64,000 bases of DNA, taken from contig BAEM01000059.1 of the NCBI GenBank assembly GCA_000314955.1, positions 1 to 64,000 of the forward strand, read 5' to 3'. The translations under genes were made by a program, and so were the position numbers. A model generated the notes under the pieces. The model was not told where the DNA came from. It worked only from the letters and a program-made list of their open reading frames with translations, and ran no database searches. The stretch is from Paraglaciecola chathamensis S18K6. GTDB taxonomy: Bacteria > Pseudomonadota > Gammaproteobacteria > Enterobacterales > Alteromonadaceae. Position 1 is the first letter of the stretch, and each line of letters opens with the position of its first letter. Shown piece after piece: positions 55,096-63,943 of the stretch.

Positions 55096-57105
55096 TTGTA
55101 TTCTTCATTAAATTTCTCACGTTTATCTCGATTGCTTGTCAGTTGCGTAGGTAAAAAAATCATCAGTCATACTGCCGCCGTTTTGGCACTTGGCATAATG
55201 ACGTTCTCAAGTTTTGCACAAACGACCACCTCTATTGATGTGGTGACGCAGAGCCGGCAAATTTTGCAAATGGCTGAATACATAGGCGTTGATTATTCTG
55301 AAGCTGTGGTTGATGGCGAAATCGCTAGCGAAGATGAGTTTGCTGAAATGCAACAGTTTGCCAAACTGATTTTGCAAAAAGGCGAAGTCATCGAAAGTGC
55401 CGCTGCGCCAGGCTTTGATTTGAGCAAAACATCAGTATTAGCGAATGCCAGGGCATTGCAGCAAGCCATTCTTGCTAAAGCCAGCATGGGAGAAATACAG
55501 AGCCTTACCCTACAAATTCGTCAAGAACTGTTAGCCATATCACCCGCATTGAAACTACCGTCTCGCTTATTACCCCAAGCGCAGGTAGATACCTTGTTCG
55601 CGGAAAATTGCGCAGCATGTCATGGCCCCGCAGGCAAAGGTGACGGCCCTTTGGCGAAAAACTTCAGCCCTCAGCCAACCGATTTCACTGAGATAGAACG
55701 CGCGCAAAATCGTTCGTTGTTAGGATTATACGATGCGATTAGCGCCGGGCTTGATGACACAGCCATGCGTGCATTTACCGAACTGAGTGATCAACAGCGC
55801 TGGTCTTTGGCGTTTTATGTAGGCAGCTTGGCTTTTACTCAAAGCACTGATGATTCGACGAGTGCTGGCCCGCCAAGCTTAGAGTTACAAGCTTGGATCA
55901 ACAATAATCCATTACAGGTTTCGGCACAAAATAGCGATATAAGTCAAAAGCAAGTTGAACAATGGCGTGCGTCTCCAGAGGTGTTTTTTGAGCAAGGCGA
56001 CTCTCCTATCTCGACTGCCAAAAATAACCTGATTGCAGCAGTAACCGCATACAACGCTGGTGACCTAGGCCAAGCACAGACCCTTGCTGTGAGCGCCTAT
56101 CTTGATGGCTTTGAATTAATCGAGAATAACCTTGACGCGCGAGATAGTGGTTTACGTAAGTCGGTAGAAAAACAGCTATTGAACTTTCGTAACGTTCTCA
56201 GCATTGAAGGCAATGAAGAGCAGGTTCAGGCTGAATCTGCACAGATATTGCAACAGTTAGAGCAGGTTGATAGCACGCTGACCGGCGCTGTGTTGTCAAA
56301 TAACGCGATGTTTTCTGCTTCATTAATCATTCTATTACGTGAAGGTCTAGAAGCGCTATTAATCGTATTAGCGCTGATCACGGTATTGATAAAAACCCAA
56401 CGCCAAGATGCCATTCGTTATGTGCACTTTGGCTGGGCATCAGCACTTATTGCTGGTGGAGTGACTTGGTGGGTGGCTGAAAACCTCATTACGATCAGCG
56501 GTGCATCAAGAGAGCTGATGGAAGGCGGTGCTGCCTTACTCGCCGCAGGTATATTGTTTTATGTCGGCTACTGGATGCACAGTAAAACGCAGGCCGCTGT
56601 TTGGCAGCAGTACATTCAAAATAACGTTGAGCGACATTTAAGTAAGGGGACCTTATGGGGCCTTACCGGATTAGCTTTTATCTCTGTGTATCGTGAAGTA
56701 TTCGAAACGATATTGTTTTATCAGTCATTACTGACCCAATCGGCAGGGGATGGCAGTCAGGTAAGCTTTCTGTGGTATGGATTACTCGCCGCTATCGCGA
56801 TATTAGTCATCATCACTTGGTTAATGCTTAAATACTCGGTGAAATTGCCTATTGGACGCTTCTTCGCATTGAGCGCGTACTTTATGTTAATTCTAGCTTT
56901 TGTGTTAGCTGGCAAAGGGATATCCGCTTTACAAGAAGCAGCCGTCATTGCTATTACGCCGTTCCCACTGGATATATCGGTTAGCTGGTTAGGGATTTCT
57001 GCCACATGGCAAGGGATAATGATCCAAGGCGTGATTTTGCTGTTATTCATCTACATGTTTTCTCGTCAATCAAACGAGACTGATAACGAGACAATAGCGA
57101 AATAA
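55096..57105 (+). CDS. Cytochrome c - FTR1 iron permease fusion protein
   Basis: A 669-residue inner membrane protein. A leader or anchor (about 25-41, ending SFAQ) is followed by a helical periplasmic region, a class I cytochrome c motif CAACH (172-176; one haem), a further helical periplasmic domain (about 265-400), and a seven-helix FTR1 domain (about 405-660) with both iron-binding REXXE motifs, REGLE (415-419) and REVFE (533-537). FTR1 carries ferric iron delivered by oxidation. Here the fused haem could accept electrons from ferrous iron oxidation. That coupling is inferred from the fusion. It fits a Fur box upstream. Confidence 0.92.
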   Translation: MYSSLNFSRLSRLLVSCVGKKIISHTAAVLALGIMTFSSFAQTTTSIDVVTQSRQILQMAEYIGVDYSEAVVDGEIASEDEFAEMQQFAKLILQKGEVIESAAAPGFDLSKTSVLANARALQQAILAKASMGEIQSLTLQIRQELLAISPALKLPSRLLPQAQVDTLFAENCAACHGPAGKGDGPLAKNFSPQPTDFTEIERAQNRSLLGLYDAISAGLDDTAMRAFTELSDQQRWSLAFYVGSLAFTQSTDDSTSAGPPSLELQAWINNNPLQVSAQNSDISQKQVEQWRASPEVFFEQGDSPISTAKNNLIAAVTAYNAGDLGQAQTLAVSAYLDGFELIENNLDARDSGLRKSVEKQLLNFRNVLSIEGNEEQVQAESAQILQQLEQVDSTLTGAVLSNNAMFSASLIILLREGLEALLIVLALITVLIKTQRQDAIRYVHFGWASALIAGGVTWWVAENLITISGASRELMEGGAALLAAGILFYVGYWMHSKTQAAVWQQYIQNNVERHLSKGTLWGLTGLAFISVYREVFETILFYQSLLTQSAGDGSQVSFLWYGLLAAIAILVIITWLMLKYSVKLPIGRFFALSAYFMLILAFVLAGKGISALQEAAVIAITPFPLDISVSWLGISATWQGIMIQGVILLLFIYMFSRQSNETDNETIAK

Positions 57106-57131
57106 TTTTTGTAACTAGACTGATGTCCAGA

Positions 57132-57164
57132 CATAAAAAAGGCAGATGTAATATCTGCCTTTTG
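57132..57164. terminator. Bidirectional terminator between the FTR1 fusion and TonB receptor genes
   Basis: Stem GGCAGAT/ATCTGCC with a 5-nt loop, flanked by A and T runs, between convergent genes. Confidence 0.85.
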
Positions 57165-57207
57165 CTTATTTGGCCTAAGTCATTAGGCCGTTGTTTCGTT
57201 TAGCGGT

Positions 57208-59541
57208 TTAGTAAAAACTTACTTTCGCTTCAATACCGAATATGCGTGGTTGATTCACGATACCGGTTAAGTTGTTAAAGTCGACAGCACCTTTAACATT
57301 TTCTTCATCGGTGATGTTTCGGCCGAATAAAGCAACTGTGTAGTTGTGCTCGAAGTTTTCATAACCAATGCGCAAACCACCTTCTACATTGCCATCAGTT
57401 TGAAACTCAACAGACTCGTACAAGAACAAGTTAGTCTCGCCTTGGTATGCCCAATCCGTAAACGCGAAGAACTCGCCGTCGTTACCCACAGGCACTGCGT
57501 AACGAGCGGTGAAGGTAAAGATAGTTTCAGGTGCTTGCGGGAAAGGGTTCCCATCGATCACAGCGTTAAACCCGTTCGGACGAGGGTCAAGTACAGTACA
57601 GTTACCGGTTGAGCCAAACGCTTCATTCGTGCCACAGGGCAACAAGGTTAATGAGTCGTCTTTAATTTCGGTTTTGTTGTAGCTGTAGCCGGCTGTTAGG
57701 GTTAGGTAATCACTAGCAACATATTGCGCATCAATTTCAAACCCGTAACCGACACCCTTATCTGCATTTACCAGTGCAACATTGTTTGCGCCACCGCCAA
57801 TGGCAGAGAACTGCATATCATCAATCTGGTAATAAAAAGTCGCTGCATTTAGGCGTAAAGTGTTGTCTAACAAGTCAGATTTGAAACCAAACTCGATTGA
57901 GTTAATAGTTTCAGCGTCAGCTACTGACGGTGCGCCTTCAAACGCGACATCACGGCCTTGTATAGACTGCGCTCTAAAGCCATTGGCTAAACGAGCAAAT
58001 ACGGACGTATCGCCGTTAATTTTGTAGTTTGCGCTTAACTCCCAGCTAATCTGACCATCGTCAACATCGATGTCTTCGTAATCTTGAACGCTTGCATCAC
58101 CAGTCACCAGGGCAAAACCATTTACATTTTGCTCACCAACGCGAAGCGATTTTTCGTCATAGGTATAACGTATTCCACCCGTAACATTTAAACGCTCATT
58201 GACTTCATAAGTCGTTTGACCAAACACGGCCCAAGTGGTGTTTTCATGGAATACTGTGGTTGCACCAAAGTAACCGTCAATACTGGTCACATTGAATGAC
58301 GAATCATAGTAAAAGGCACCCGTTTGCCAGCTTAAGGCGTCATCGGTTTCACTGGCAAAGCGGATCTCTTGAGTAAACTGCTCTAAGTCGTCTAGGTTAT
58401 CCTGGGTAACGGCACTAAAGCCGATTGCGCCAGGGAAAGTTAGCACATCTTCAAAACCTGAATTGAAGTTTGCTGACGTTAATCCATCAGGTACCGGTGT
58501 GGTTAAATCATTGGTGTAAACACCACCATCAATATCGCCCAAGCTTGAGCCTTCGGCTTCTTCATAGGCAGTGATAGAGGTAATTGACATGTTTTCTAAG
58601 CCAAACTCTAGCTTTAATGACGCACCATAGTTTTCGTATTCTTGTGGGTTATTATCAGCACCATCACCATCGATATCTCCGTCGTAATAGACTGTATCGC
58701 GGTCAAAGTTTTGATTTAAATCATTGCTGCCCTTGGTGAACACGTTGGCACGAAATACCGAAGCAGTGCCGTCTAGTTCACGGCCATGAACGTTTAATAA
58801 AGCAGAGAAATCTTCAGATGGGGTATATAATAACTGCCCACGCCACGCTTTTTCGTCAAAGCCGCCAAGGGCGTCTTTTTCACCGGTAAAGCCATTGTCA
58901 ATCCAGTCGTCACGATCTTGTGATAATACAGAGAAACGACCTGATAAGTCTTCGGCCAAACCGCCGCCAACAGCACCTTCAAAGTTCAATGTGCCTAGGT
59001 TACCTACGCTCATTTTGGCATAAGCATCAAAATCTTCGGTCGGTTTAGCGGTGTCAAACTTGACGATACCTGCTGTGGTGTTGCGGCCGAACAAGGTACC
59101 TTGTGGCCCGCGAATAACTTCTACTTGTTCTACATCGAACAAGGGAAAGCTTTTTAAAATGACGTTTTCTTTAACCACATCATCCATCACGATGGAAACA
59201 GGCTGTGAAGCGGCTAAATCGAAATCGGTATTGCCTAAACCACGAATGTAGAAACGTGGGGCCACTCGGCCATTAGACGATTCGGCGTACAAGCCTGGTA
59301 CTCGCACTGCTAGGGCGAGAATGTCATCACCACCGGAAAATATGCTTTCAAAGCGCTCACCGTTTAAGGTCGCGATTGAAATCGGTACTTCTTGAATACT
59401 TTGCGTACGTTTTTGCGCTGTAACCGTGATTTGCTCTAGGCCTTTCTCTTTTGTTGCTGGCGCTTCCTGCGCGTTAAGAGTTTGGCTAAATAGAGCACCT
59501 TGGATACAGACGGCTAATGCTGCTTTATGAAAATTGGTCAT
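57208..59541 (-). CDS. TonB-dependent outer membrane receptor
   Basis: A 777-residue receptor. A signal peptide (ending LNAQ) is followed by a TonB box and plug (about 35-150; ITVTAQKRTQSIQEVPISI, VEVIRGPQGTLFGRNTTAG). The barrel ends in IEAKVSFY with a terminal aromatic residue. It belongs to the large IRPGPQGTLFGRN-type group with broad substrates (siderophores, vitamins, sugars). No catabolic genes flank it, so the ligand is unknown. It is divergent from the TonB2 operon, separated by 623 bp. I do not find a PhoB or Fur box in front of it. Confidence 0.92.
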   Translation of the reverse strand: MTNFHKAALAVCIQGALFSQTLNAQEAPATKEKGLEQITVTAQKRTQSIQEVPISIATLNGERFESIFSGGDDILALAVRVPGLYAESSNGRVAPRFYIRGLGNTDFDLAASQPVSIVMDDVVKENVILKSFPLFDVEQVEVIRGPQGTLFGRNTTAGIVKFDTAKPTEDFDAYAKMSVGNLGTLNFEGAVGGGLAEDLSGRFSVLSQDRDDWIDNGFTGEKDALGGFDEKAWRGQLLYTPSEDFSALLNVHGRELDGTASVFRANVFTKGSNDLNQNFDRDTVYYDGDIDGDGADNNPQEYENYGASLKLEFGLENMSITSITAYEEAEGSSLGDIDGGVYTNDLTTPVPDGLTSANFNSGFEDVLTFPGAIGFSAVTQDNLDDLEQFTQEIRFASETDDALSWQTGAFYYDSSFNVTSIDGYFGATTVFHENTTWAVFGQTTYEVNERLNVTGGIRYTYDEKSLRVGEQNVNGFALVTGDASVQDYEDIDVDDGQISWELSANYKINGDTSVFARLANGFRAQSIQGRDVAFEGAPSVADAETINSIEFGFKSDLLDNTLRLNAATFYYQIDDMQFSAIGGGANNVALVNADKGVGYGFEIDAQYVASDYLTLTAGYSYNKTEIKDDSLTLLPCGTNEAFGSTGNCTVLDPRPNGFNAVIDGNPFPQAPETIFTFTARYAVPVGNDGEFFAFTDWAYQGETNLFLYESVEFQTDGNVEGGLRIGYENFEHNYTVALFGRNITDEENVKGAVDFNNLTGIVNQPRIFGIEAKVSFY

Positions 59542-60029
59542 TGTGTCACCGCTAGTAAATGTGTGGTTATAGTAAATGCATGGTTATCGAAACATGTCGT
59601 TCTACGATTGTATCATCGCATTTTTTCGCTAAGCGAAGTTCTAATCTTTAGTCTAATCAATTGCTTGAATATTGCACGTCGAAGAGCAGAGCTCATGATG
59701 ACAATGTTCATGCAAAGGCACTACAAGATGGCTGCGTATTGTGCCTTTGTAACGAAACAATGTCTCGTAAATTGTGTGAATTAGGGGAACACATTGCTGT
59801 CATATTTGCGTTGCATTTGATTATTTAGGCGTGCTAGCACCACGCTTTAGCATAAAACCCTGCCTTATAAAATTGTTCAGATACAGCCAAAAGCTATTCG
59901 TCTAAAAAAGCAAAACCGAGCGCTAATTCAAGAAAACACTGAAGTTTATGCTTTAACTGATGACCAGAGTTGCCACTTCGCATGCGGGCAAACCGCGCCA
60001 TGACTCCGTGTAACATTAATGAAATATTA
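59542..60029. other. Intergenic region between the TonB receptor and the TonB2 operon
   Basis: About 490 bp before the Pho array without a credible gene (the frame 59527-59784 lacks a ribosome site and overlaps the receptor start). One isolated CTGTCAT half-site occurs at 59798 without a partner 11 bp away. No terminator of note and no RNA fold seen. Confidence 0.4.
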
Positions 60030-60085
60030 CTGTCATTTATACGTCACATAGCTGTAATAAAAATGCCACGACTAACCCCTATCCT
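60030..60085 (+). promoter_or_regulatory. Four-repeat PhoB box array and -10 of the TonB2 operon
   Basis: Four 7-mers in an unbroken 11-bp period: CTGTCAT (60030), ACGTCAC (60041), CTGTAAT (60052) and ATGCCAC (60063), with AT-rich 4-bp spacers TTAT, ATAG and AAAA. After exactly 10 bp comes TATCCT (60080-60085) as -10. This reads as two tandem Pho boxes, expected to bind two PhoB dimers. It lies 96 bp before the first gene. Confidence 0.82.
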
Positions 60086-60164
60086 TGCGCAAATTCTTAA
60101 TGAAATTGGCTAATCCGCAAGGTTTAGACTATTTCGCCATTTCCTTCAAATAGGGTTTGAGTAC

Positions 60165-60935
60165 ATGAAGTCTACCACTACGTTATCAGCCAGCTTACTC
60201 AGTGTAAGTTTGCTTTTATCTGCATCTGGCTACGCCCAGGAAGATGCATACCTGAAGCCAGCTGTTGAAAAAGCGACAGAAATCAATGACTCGGCTGCTA
60301 ACTCTCAGAAAAAAATCAATAAGATCAATGATCAGATTGATAATAAATTGCAGCAGTTCAAAGCCATTAACAAAGAGACTGAAGGCTTAGAGGTTTATAA
60401 CACTCAGCTACGCAAGCAAATTGAGAATCAAGTGCAGGAAATGGCTGACCTTAATGCTGCAATCGATGACGTAAGTGTTATTGAACGTCAAATCACGCCG
60501 TTAATGATGCGCATGATTGATGGCCTTGAGCAGTTTATCGCCCTTGACGTGCCTTTCTTAGCGCAAGAGCGTGCCAATCGTATCGCTGGTTTGAAAAGCA
60601 TGATGGACAAAGCAGATGTTGCCCCATCAGAAAAATTCCGCCGCGTGATGGAAGCTTACCAAGTGGAAATGGATTACGGACGCACCCTTGAAGCCTATGC
60701 CGGTTTACAAAACATCGACGGCCAAGAGCGCAACGTAGACTTTTTACGCGTTGGTCGTACCGCGTTGATATACCAAACGCGTGACGCAAGCATGCAAGGT
60801 ATGTGGAACGCACAAACACGCCAGTGGGATGCGCTACCGTCAAGTTACCGCACTCAAGTGACTAAAGGCCTGCGTATGGCCAAAAAACAAATGGCACCAG
60901 ATCTACTGATGTTGCCTGTAGCGATCACAGATTAA
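60165..60935 (+). CDS. DUF3450 periplasmic coiled-coil protein of the TonB2 operon
   Basis: A 256-residue exported protein. The signal peptide (ending GYAQ) precedes a long coiled coil (about 30-110; KINDQIDNKLQQFKAINKETEG). The C-terminal half is conserved in DUF3450 (LMMRMIDGLEQFIALDVPFL, AYQVEMDYGRTLEAY). It is first in an operon with TtpC/ExbB/ExbD/TonB. Its role is unknown; a periplasmic stator or partner of the TonB complex is inferred from context. Confidence 0.9.
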   Translation: MKSTTTLSASLLSVSLLLSASGYAQEDAYLKPAVEKATEINDSAANSQKKINKINDQIDNKLQQFKAINKETEGLEVYNTQLRKQIENQVQEMADLNAAIDDVSVIERQITPLMMRMIDGLEQFIALDVPFLAQERANRIAGLKSMMDKADVAPSEKFRRVMEAYQVEMDYGRTLEAYAGLQNIDGQERNVDFLRVGRTALIYQTRDASMQGMWNAQTRQWDALPSSYRTQVTKGLRMAKKQMAPDLLMLPVAITD

Positions 60936-60942
60936 GAGCACG

Positions 60943-62352
60943 ATGAAGATGAATCAATTAGTTAAAAATATCGCACTTACGTTGTTCGTTACATTAACGG
61001 CAACCACAGCCATGGCCGCTGATCCTTTGCCAAAGAAAGAGTCTGCCCTAGATTTAGACGCACTTCTTAAGCAGTTAGAGGAAGGTAAATTCCAACAGAC
61101 GACGCAAAACAATGAACGTGAAAAAGAGTTTATTGCCAAGCGTGCTGAACAAGATCAAATGTTACGCAACGCGGCGAAAGCACGTGATGCCGCATTACAA
61201 ACATCTGAAAACTTAGAAACGACGTTTGAAGAAAATGAATTTAAACTGGGTGACTTGAACGATGCGCTAACCAAGCGTTTAGGTTCACTAAAAGAATTGT
61301 TTGGTGTACTTCAGCAAGTGGCTGGTGATACGAAAAGCAAATTCTTTAACTCAGTTATATCTGCGCAAATACCTAACCGTGCAGAGTTCTTAGACGAAAT
61401 GGCGCAATCTATGGGCTCAAGCTCAAAACTTGCTTCGATTGATGAAATAGAGCGCGTTTGGTTTGAAATGCAGCGCGAAATGACCGAATCGGGCAAAGTG
61501 ACGCGTTTCACTACTGATGTAGTTGAAGCTGGCGGCGCTAAAGTAAGCAAAGAAGTGATTCGTGTTGGTACATTCGCTTTAGTCGCTGACGGTAAGTATC
61601 TTGATTATGAAGGTTCAACTAACTCATTAGGTGAGTTAATCCGTCAACCTGCAGGTCGTTACACAGCAAGCGCTGAAGCGCTTCAAGCGTCTAACGGTGA
61701 ACTTGTTGAGTTCGGTTTAGACCCAACAGGTGGTTCTATTCTTAAATTGTTGGTGCAAGCACCAAGCTTAAAAGAGCGTGTTGAACAAGGTGGTTTAGTG
61801 GGTTACATCATCCTTATTGTTGGCGCGATTGGTTTGTTGCTAGCCTTAGAGCGTCTTATCAGCTTGACCATAATCAAAACCAAAGTGAACAAGCAGCTTA
61901 AGTCTGACAAGTTCACCTCAAACAACCCTCTTGGTCGTGTTATGCAAGTACGTGACAAGTACCCAGAAGCGGATACAGAATCACTTGAATTGCACCTAAC
62001 CGAAGCAATTCTAGGTGAAATTCCTAAACTGTCACGCAACCTGACCATCATTAAGATTATCTCTGTTGTCGCACCGCTTATGGGTCTATTAGGTACGGTA
62101 ACCGGTATGATTAACACCTTCCAAGCAATTACCTTGTTCGGAACAGGTGACCCTAAATTAATGGCGGGCGGTATCTCTACTGCGTTGGTAACAACTGTAC
62201 TTGGTTTGGTTGTAGCCATCCCGATGACATTACTCTACGCAATGCTAAACACACGCTCTAAAGACGTGGTATTTATTCTACAAGAGCAAGCGTCAGGCGT
62301 GATTGCTGAACGCGCTGAGCGTATGGAAGCAAAGTCAACTCCAAGCGCCTAA
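60943..62352 (+). CDS. ttpC: TtpC-like MotA/TolQ/ExbB proton channel protein with periplasmic coiled coil
   Basis: A 469-residue inner membrane protein. A signal peptide (ending AMAA) is followed by a periplasmic coiled-coil region (about 30-120) and an alpha/beta middle domain. The C-terminal MotA/TolQ/ExbB domain (about 280-455) has three membrane spans (GYIILIVGAIGLLLALERLI; APLMGLLGTVTGMINTFQAI; VTTVLGLVVAIPMTLLYAML). This layout matches TtpC of Vibrio TonB2 systems, needed there for TonB2-dependent uptake. It lies 7 bp after the DUF3450 gene. Confidence 0.92.
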   Translation: MKMNQLVKNIALTLFVTLTATTAMAADPLPKKESALDLDALLKQLEEGKFQQTTQNNEREKEFIAKRAEQDQMLRNAAKARDAALQTSENLETTFEENEFKLGDLNDALTKRLGSLKELFGVLQQVAGDTKSKFFNSVISAQIPNRAEFLDEMAQSMGSSSKLASIDEIERVWFEMQREMTESGKVTRFTTDVVEAGGAKVSKEVIRVGTFALVADGKYLDYEGSTNSLGELIRQPAGRYTASAEALQASNGELVEFGLDPTGGSILKLLVQAPSLKERVEQGGLVGYIILIVGAIGLLLALERLISLTIIKTKVNKQLKSDKFTSNNPLGRVMQVRDKYPEADTESLELHLTEAILGEIPKLSRNLTIIKIISVVAPLMGLLGTVTGMINTFQAITLFGTGDPKLMAGGISTALVTTVLGLVVAIPMTLLYAMLNTRSKDVVFILQEQASGVIAERAERMEAKSTPSA

Positions 62353-62363
62353 GGTAATTAGCT

Positions 62364-62885
62364 ATGTTGGAATTTTTCGAAGCAATACGTGATTTTACTG
62401 AAACAGGTGGCCAAGTTCTCTTGGTCATCGGGTTTCTCATATTCGTCATGTGGTTGCTAATCCTTGAACGAGCGTTGTACGTGTTTATCTGGCACAAGGC
62501 ATATAAGAAAGAAACCATTGCTGCCTGGAATGCCCGTACTGACCGCCGTTCATGGAATGCAGAGCAGATACGCCAAGCGATGATTTCACGGGTTAGCCTG
62601 CGCTTAGGTGCTGGTATTCCGATCATTCAAGCGCTGGTGGCTTTATGTCCTTTACTGGGTTTAATGGGAACCGTCACTGGTATGATTGAAGTGTTTGACG
62701 TTATGGCCATTTCTGGCTCAGGGAATGCGCGTTCAATGGCATCAGGTGTTTCAAAAGCAACCATTCCTACCATGGCTGGTATGGTCGGCGCACTATCTGG
62801 GGTATTTGCCTCAACATGGTTGGCCCGCACCACGAAATCAGAACGTACGCATCTAGAAGACGCATTGACAATAGAGCGCAAGTAG
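62364..62885 (+). CDS. exbB: ExbB2-like TonB-system proton channel subunit
   Basis: A 173-residue inner membrane protein of the MotA/TolQ/ExbB family with three membrane spans (about 18-38, 88-110, 130-150) and the family block LVALCPLLGLMGTVTGMI. The short ExbB form is typical of TonB2-type clusters. With ExbD it converts proton motive force into TonB movement. Confidence 0.95.
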   Translation: MLEFFEAIRDFTETGGQVLLVIGFLIFVMWLLILERALYVFIWHKAYKKETIAAWNARTDRRSWNAEQIRQAMISRVSLRLGAGIPIIQALVALCPLLGLMGTVTGMIEVFDVMAISGSGNARSMASGVSKATIPTMAGMVGALSGVFASTWLARTTKSERTHLEDALTIERK

Positions 62886-62915
62886 CCTGCCTGCTGCGCC
62901 TTAGAAGAGACAGTT

Positions 62916-63323
62916 ATGAAACAACATTTTCAAAATATGATGGATGAAGAAGAAGCAGCAATCGACATGACGCCGATGCTAGACGTGGTATTTATCATGT
63001 TGATCTTCTTCATCGTAACCGCATCTTTCGTAAAAGAAGCAGGTATCGATGTGAACCGTCCAGAAGCGGCCACGGCAGTTAAGAAAGACCGCGCGAATAT
63101 ACTTGTCGCAATCAGTGACAAAGGCGAGATCTGGATCAACAAGCGTAAAATCGATGTCCGTGCGGTACAAGCTAACATCGAGCGTCTTCATGCTGAAAAC
63201 CCACAAGGTACAGTGGTAATTCAGGCAGACAAGAAAGCTACCACTGAAACCTTAATTAAGGTTATGGATGCGTCTCGTGCTGCAGGTATTACTGATGTTT
63301 CTATTGCAGCTCAAGAGCCCTAG
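62916..63323 (+). CDS. exbD: ExbD2-like TonB-system subunit
   Basis: A 135-residue protein with one N-terminal membrane span (about 22-40) carrying the essential Asp23 in MTPMLDVVFIMLIFFIV and a periplasmic domain. It is the proton-conducting partner of ExbB. The ATG has AGAGA upstream. It lies 30 bp after exbB and 3 bp before tonB. Confidence 0.95.
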   Translation: MKQHFQNMMDEEEAAIDMTPMLDVVFIMLIFFIVTASFVKEAGIDVNRPEAATAVKKDRANILVAISDKGEIWINKRKIDVRAVQANIERLHAENPQGTVVIQADKKATTETLIKVMDASRAAGITDVSIAAQEP

Positions 63324-63326
63324 ATC

Positions 63327-63935
63327 ATGCCTAGATTCCTGATAGCAATAATTCTGTCAGCCATTGTGACTTTGAGCTTGTTCTTCGTCATGCAATCGCT
63401 GATTAAAAGCGGCGGCAGCGCGTTGACTGAGCCGCCAAAGGGCAGCGTGCTGGATTTTGTTCGGGTCAAAAAAGAAGAGGCCGCGCAGAAAAAAGATCGT
63501 AAACCTAAAAAGCCACCCAAGCCTGAAACACCGCCTCCAGCGATGGAGCAGCCGCAAATGGATTCACCTACGCCAAATGCGGAAGGCAGCGGGTTAGACT
63601 TTGGGGCTGACGTAAACGAAGGCTTATCTCTTGACGGTGGTTTAGCGCTAGAGTCAGGCGACGGTGAGTATTTACCGATTGTTAAGGTCGCACCTGTATA
63701 TCCGCGTCGCGCATTATCAAGAGGCATTGAAGGCTACGTGATTGTTGAATTTACTGTATCTAAGCAAGGGTCGGTTAAAAACCCATTTGTGGTAGACGCA
63801 CAGCCAGCTGATTTATTCAATCAGGCTGCAATTGACGCCGCGCTTAAATTCAAATACAAACCACGGGTCGTGAACGGTGAGCCAGCAGAAGTCGCTGGCG
63901 TGCAAAACCGTATTACTTTCCAGATCGATGGTTAA
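63327..63935 (+). CDS. tonB: TonB2-like energy transducer
   Basis: A 202-residue protein. One N-terminal membrane span (about 5-25), a Pro/Lys linker (about 50-85; KKDRKPKKPPKPETPPP) and a compact C-terminal TonB domain (about 118-200) with YPRRALSRGIEGYVIVEFTV and KYKPRVVNGEP. The short length and the gene neighbours place it in the TonB2 type. It should energise one or more outer membrane receptors; two are encoded within 14 kb. Confidence 0.95.
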   Translation: MPRFLIAIILSAIVTLSLFFVMQSLIKSGGSALTEPPKGSVLDFVRVKKEEAAQKKDRKPKKPPKPETPPPAMEQPQMDSPTPNAEGSGLDFGADVNEGLSLDGGLALESGDGEYLPIVKVAPVYPRRALSRGIEGYVIVEFTVSKQGSVKNPFVVDAQPADLFNQAAIDAALKFKYKPRVVNGEPAEVAGVQNRITFQIDG

Positions 63936-63943
63936 TTGGGGGC

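Noticed and set aside
59798-59804. Isolated CTGTCAT before the TonB2 operon
   Set aside because: The partner 7-mer 11 bp later (GCGTTGC) does not match and no -10 follows.
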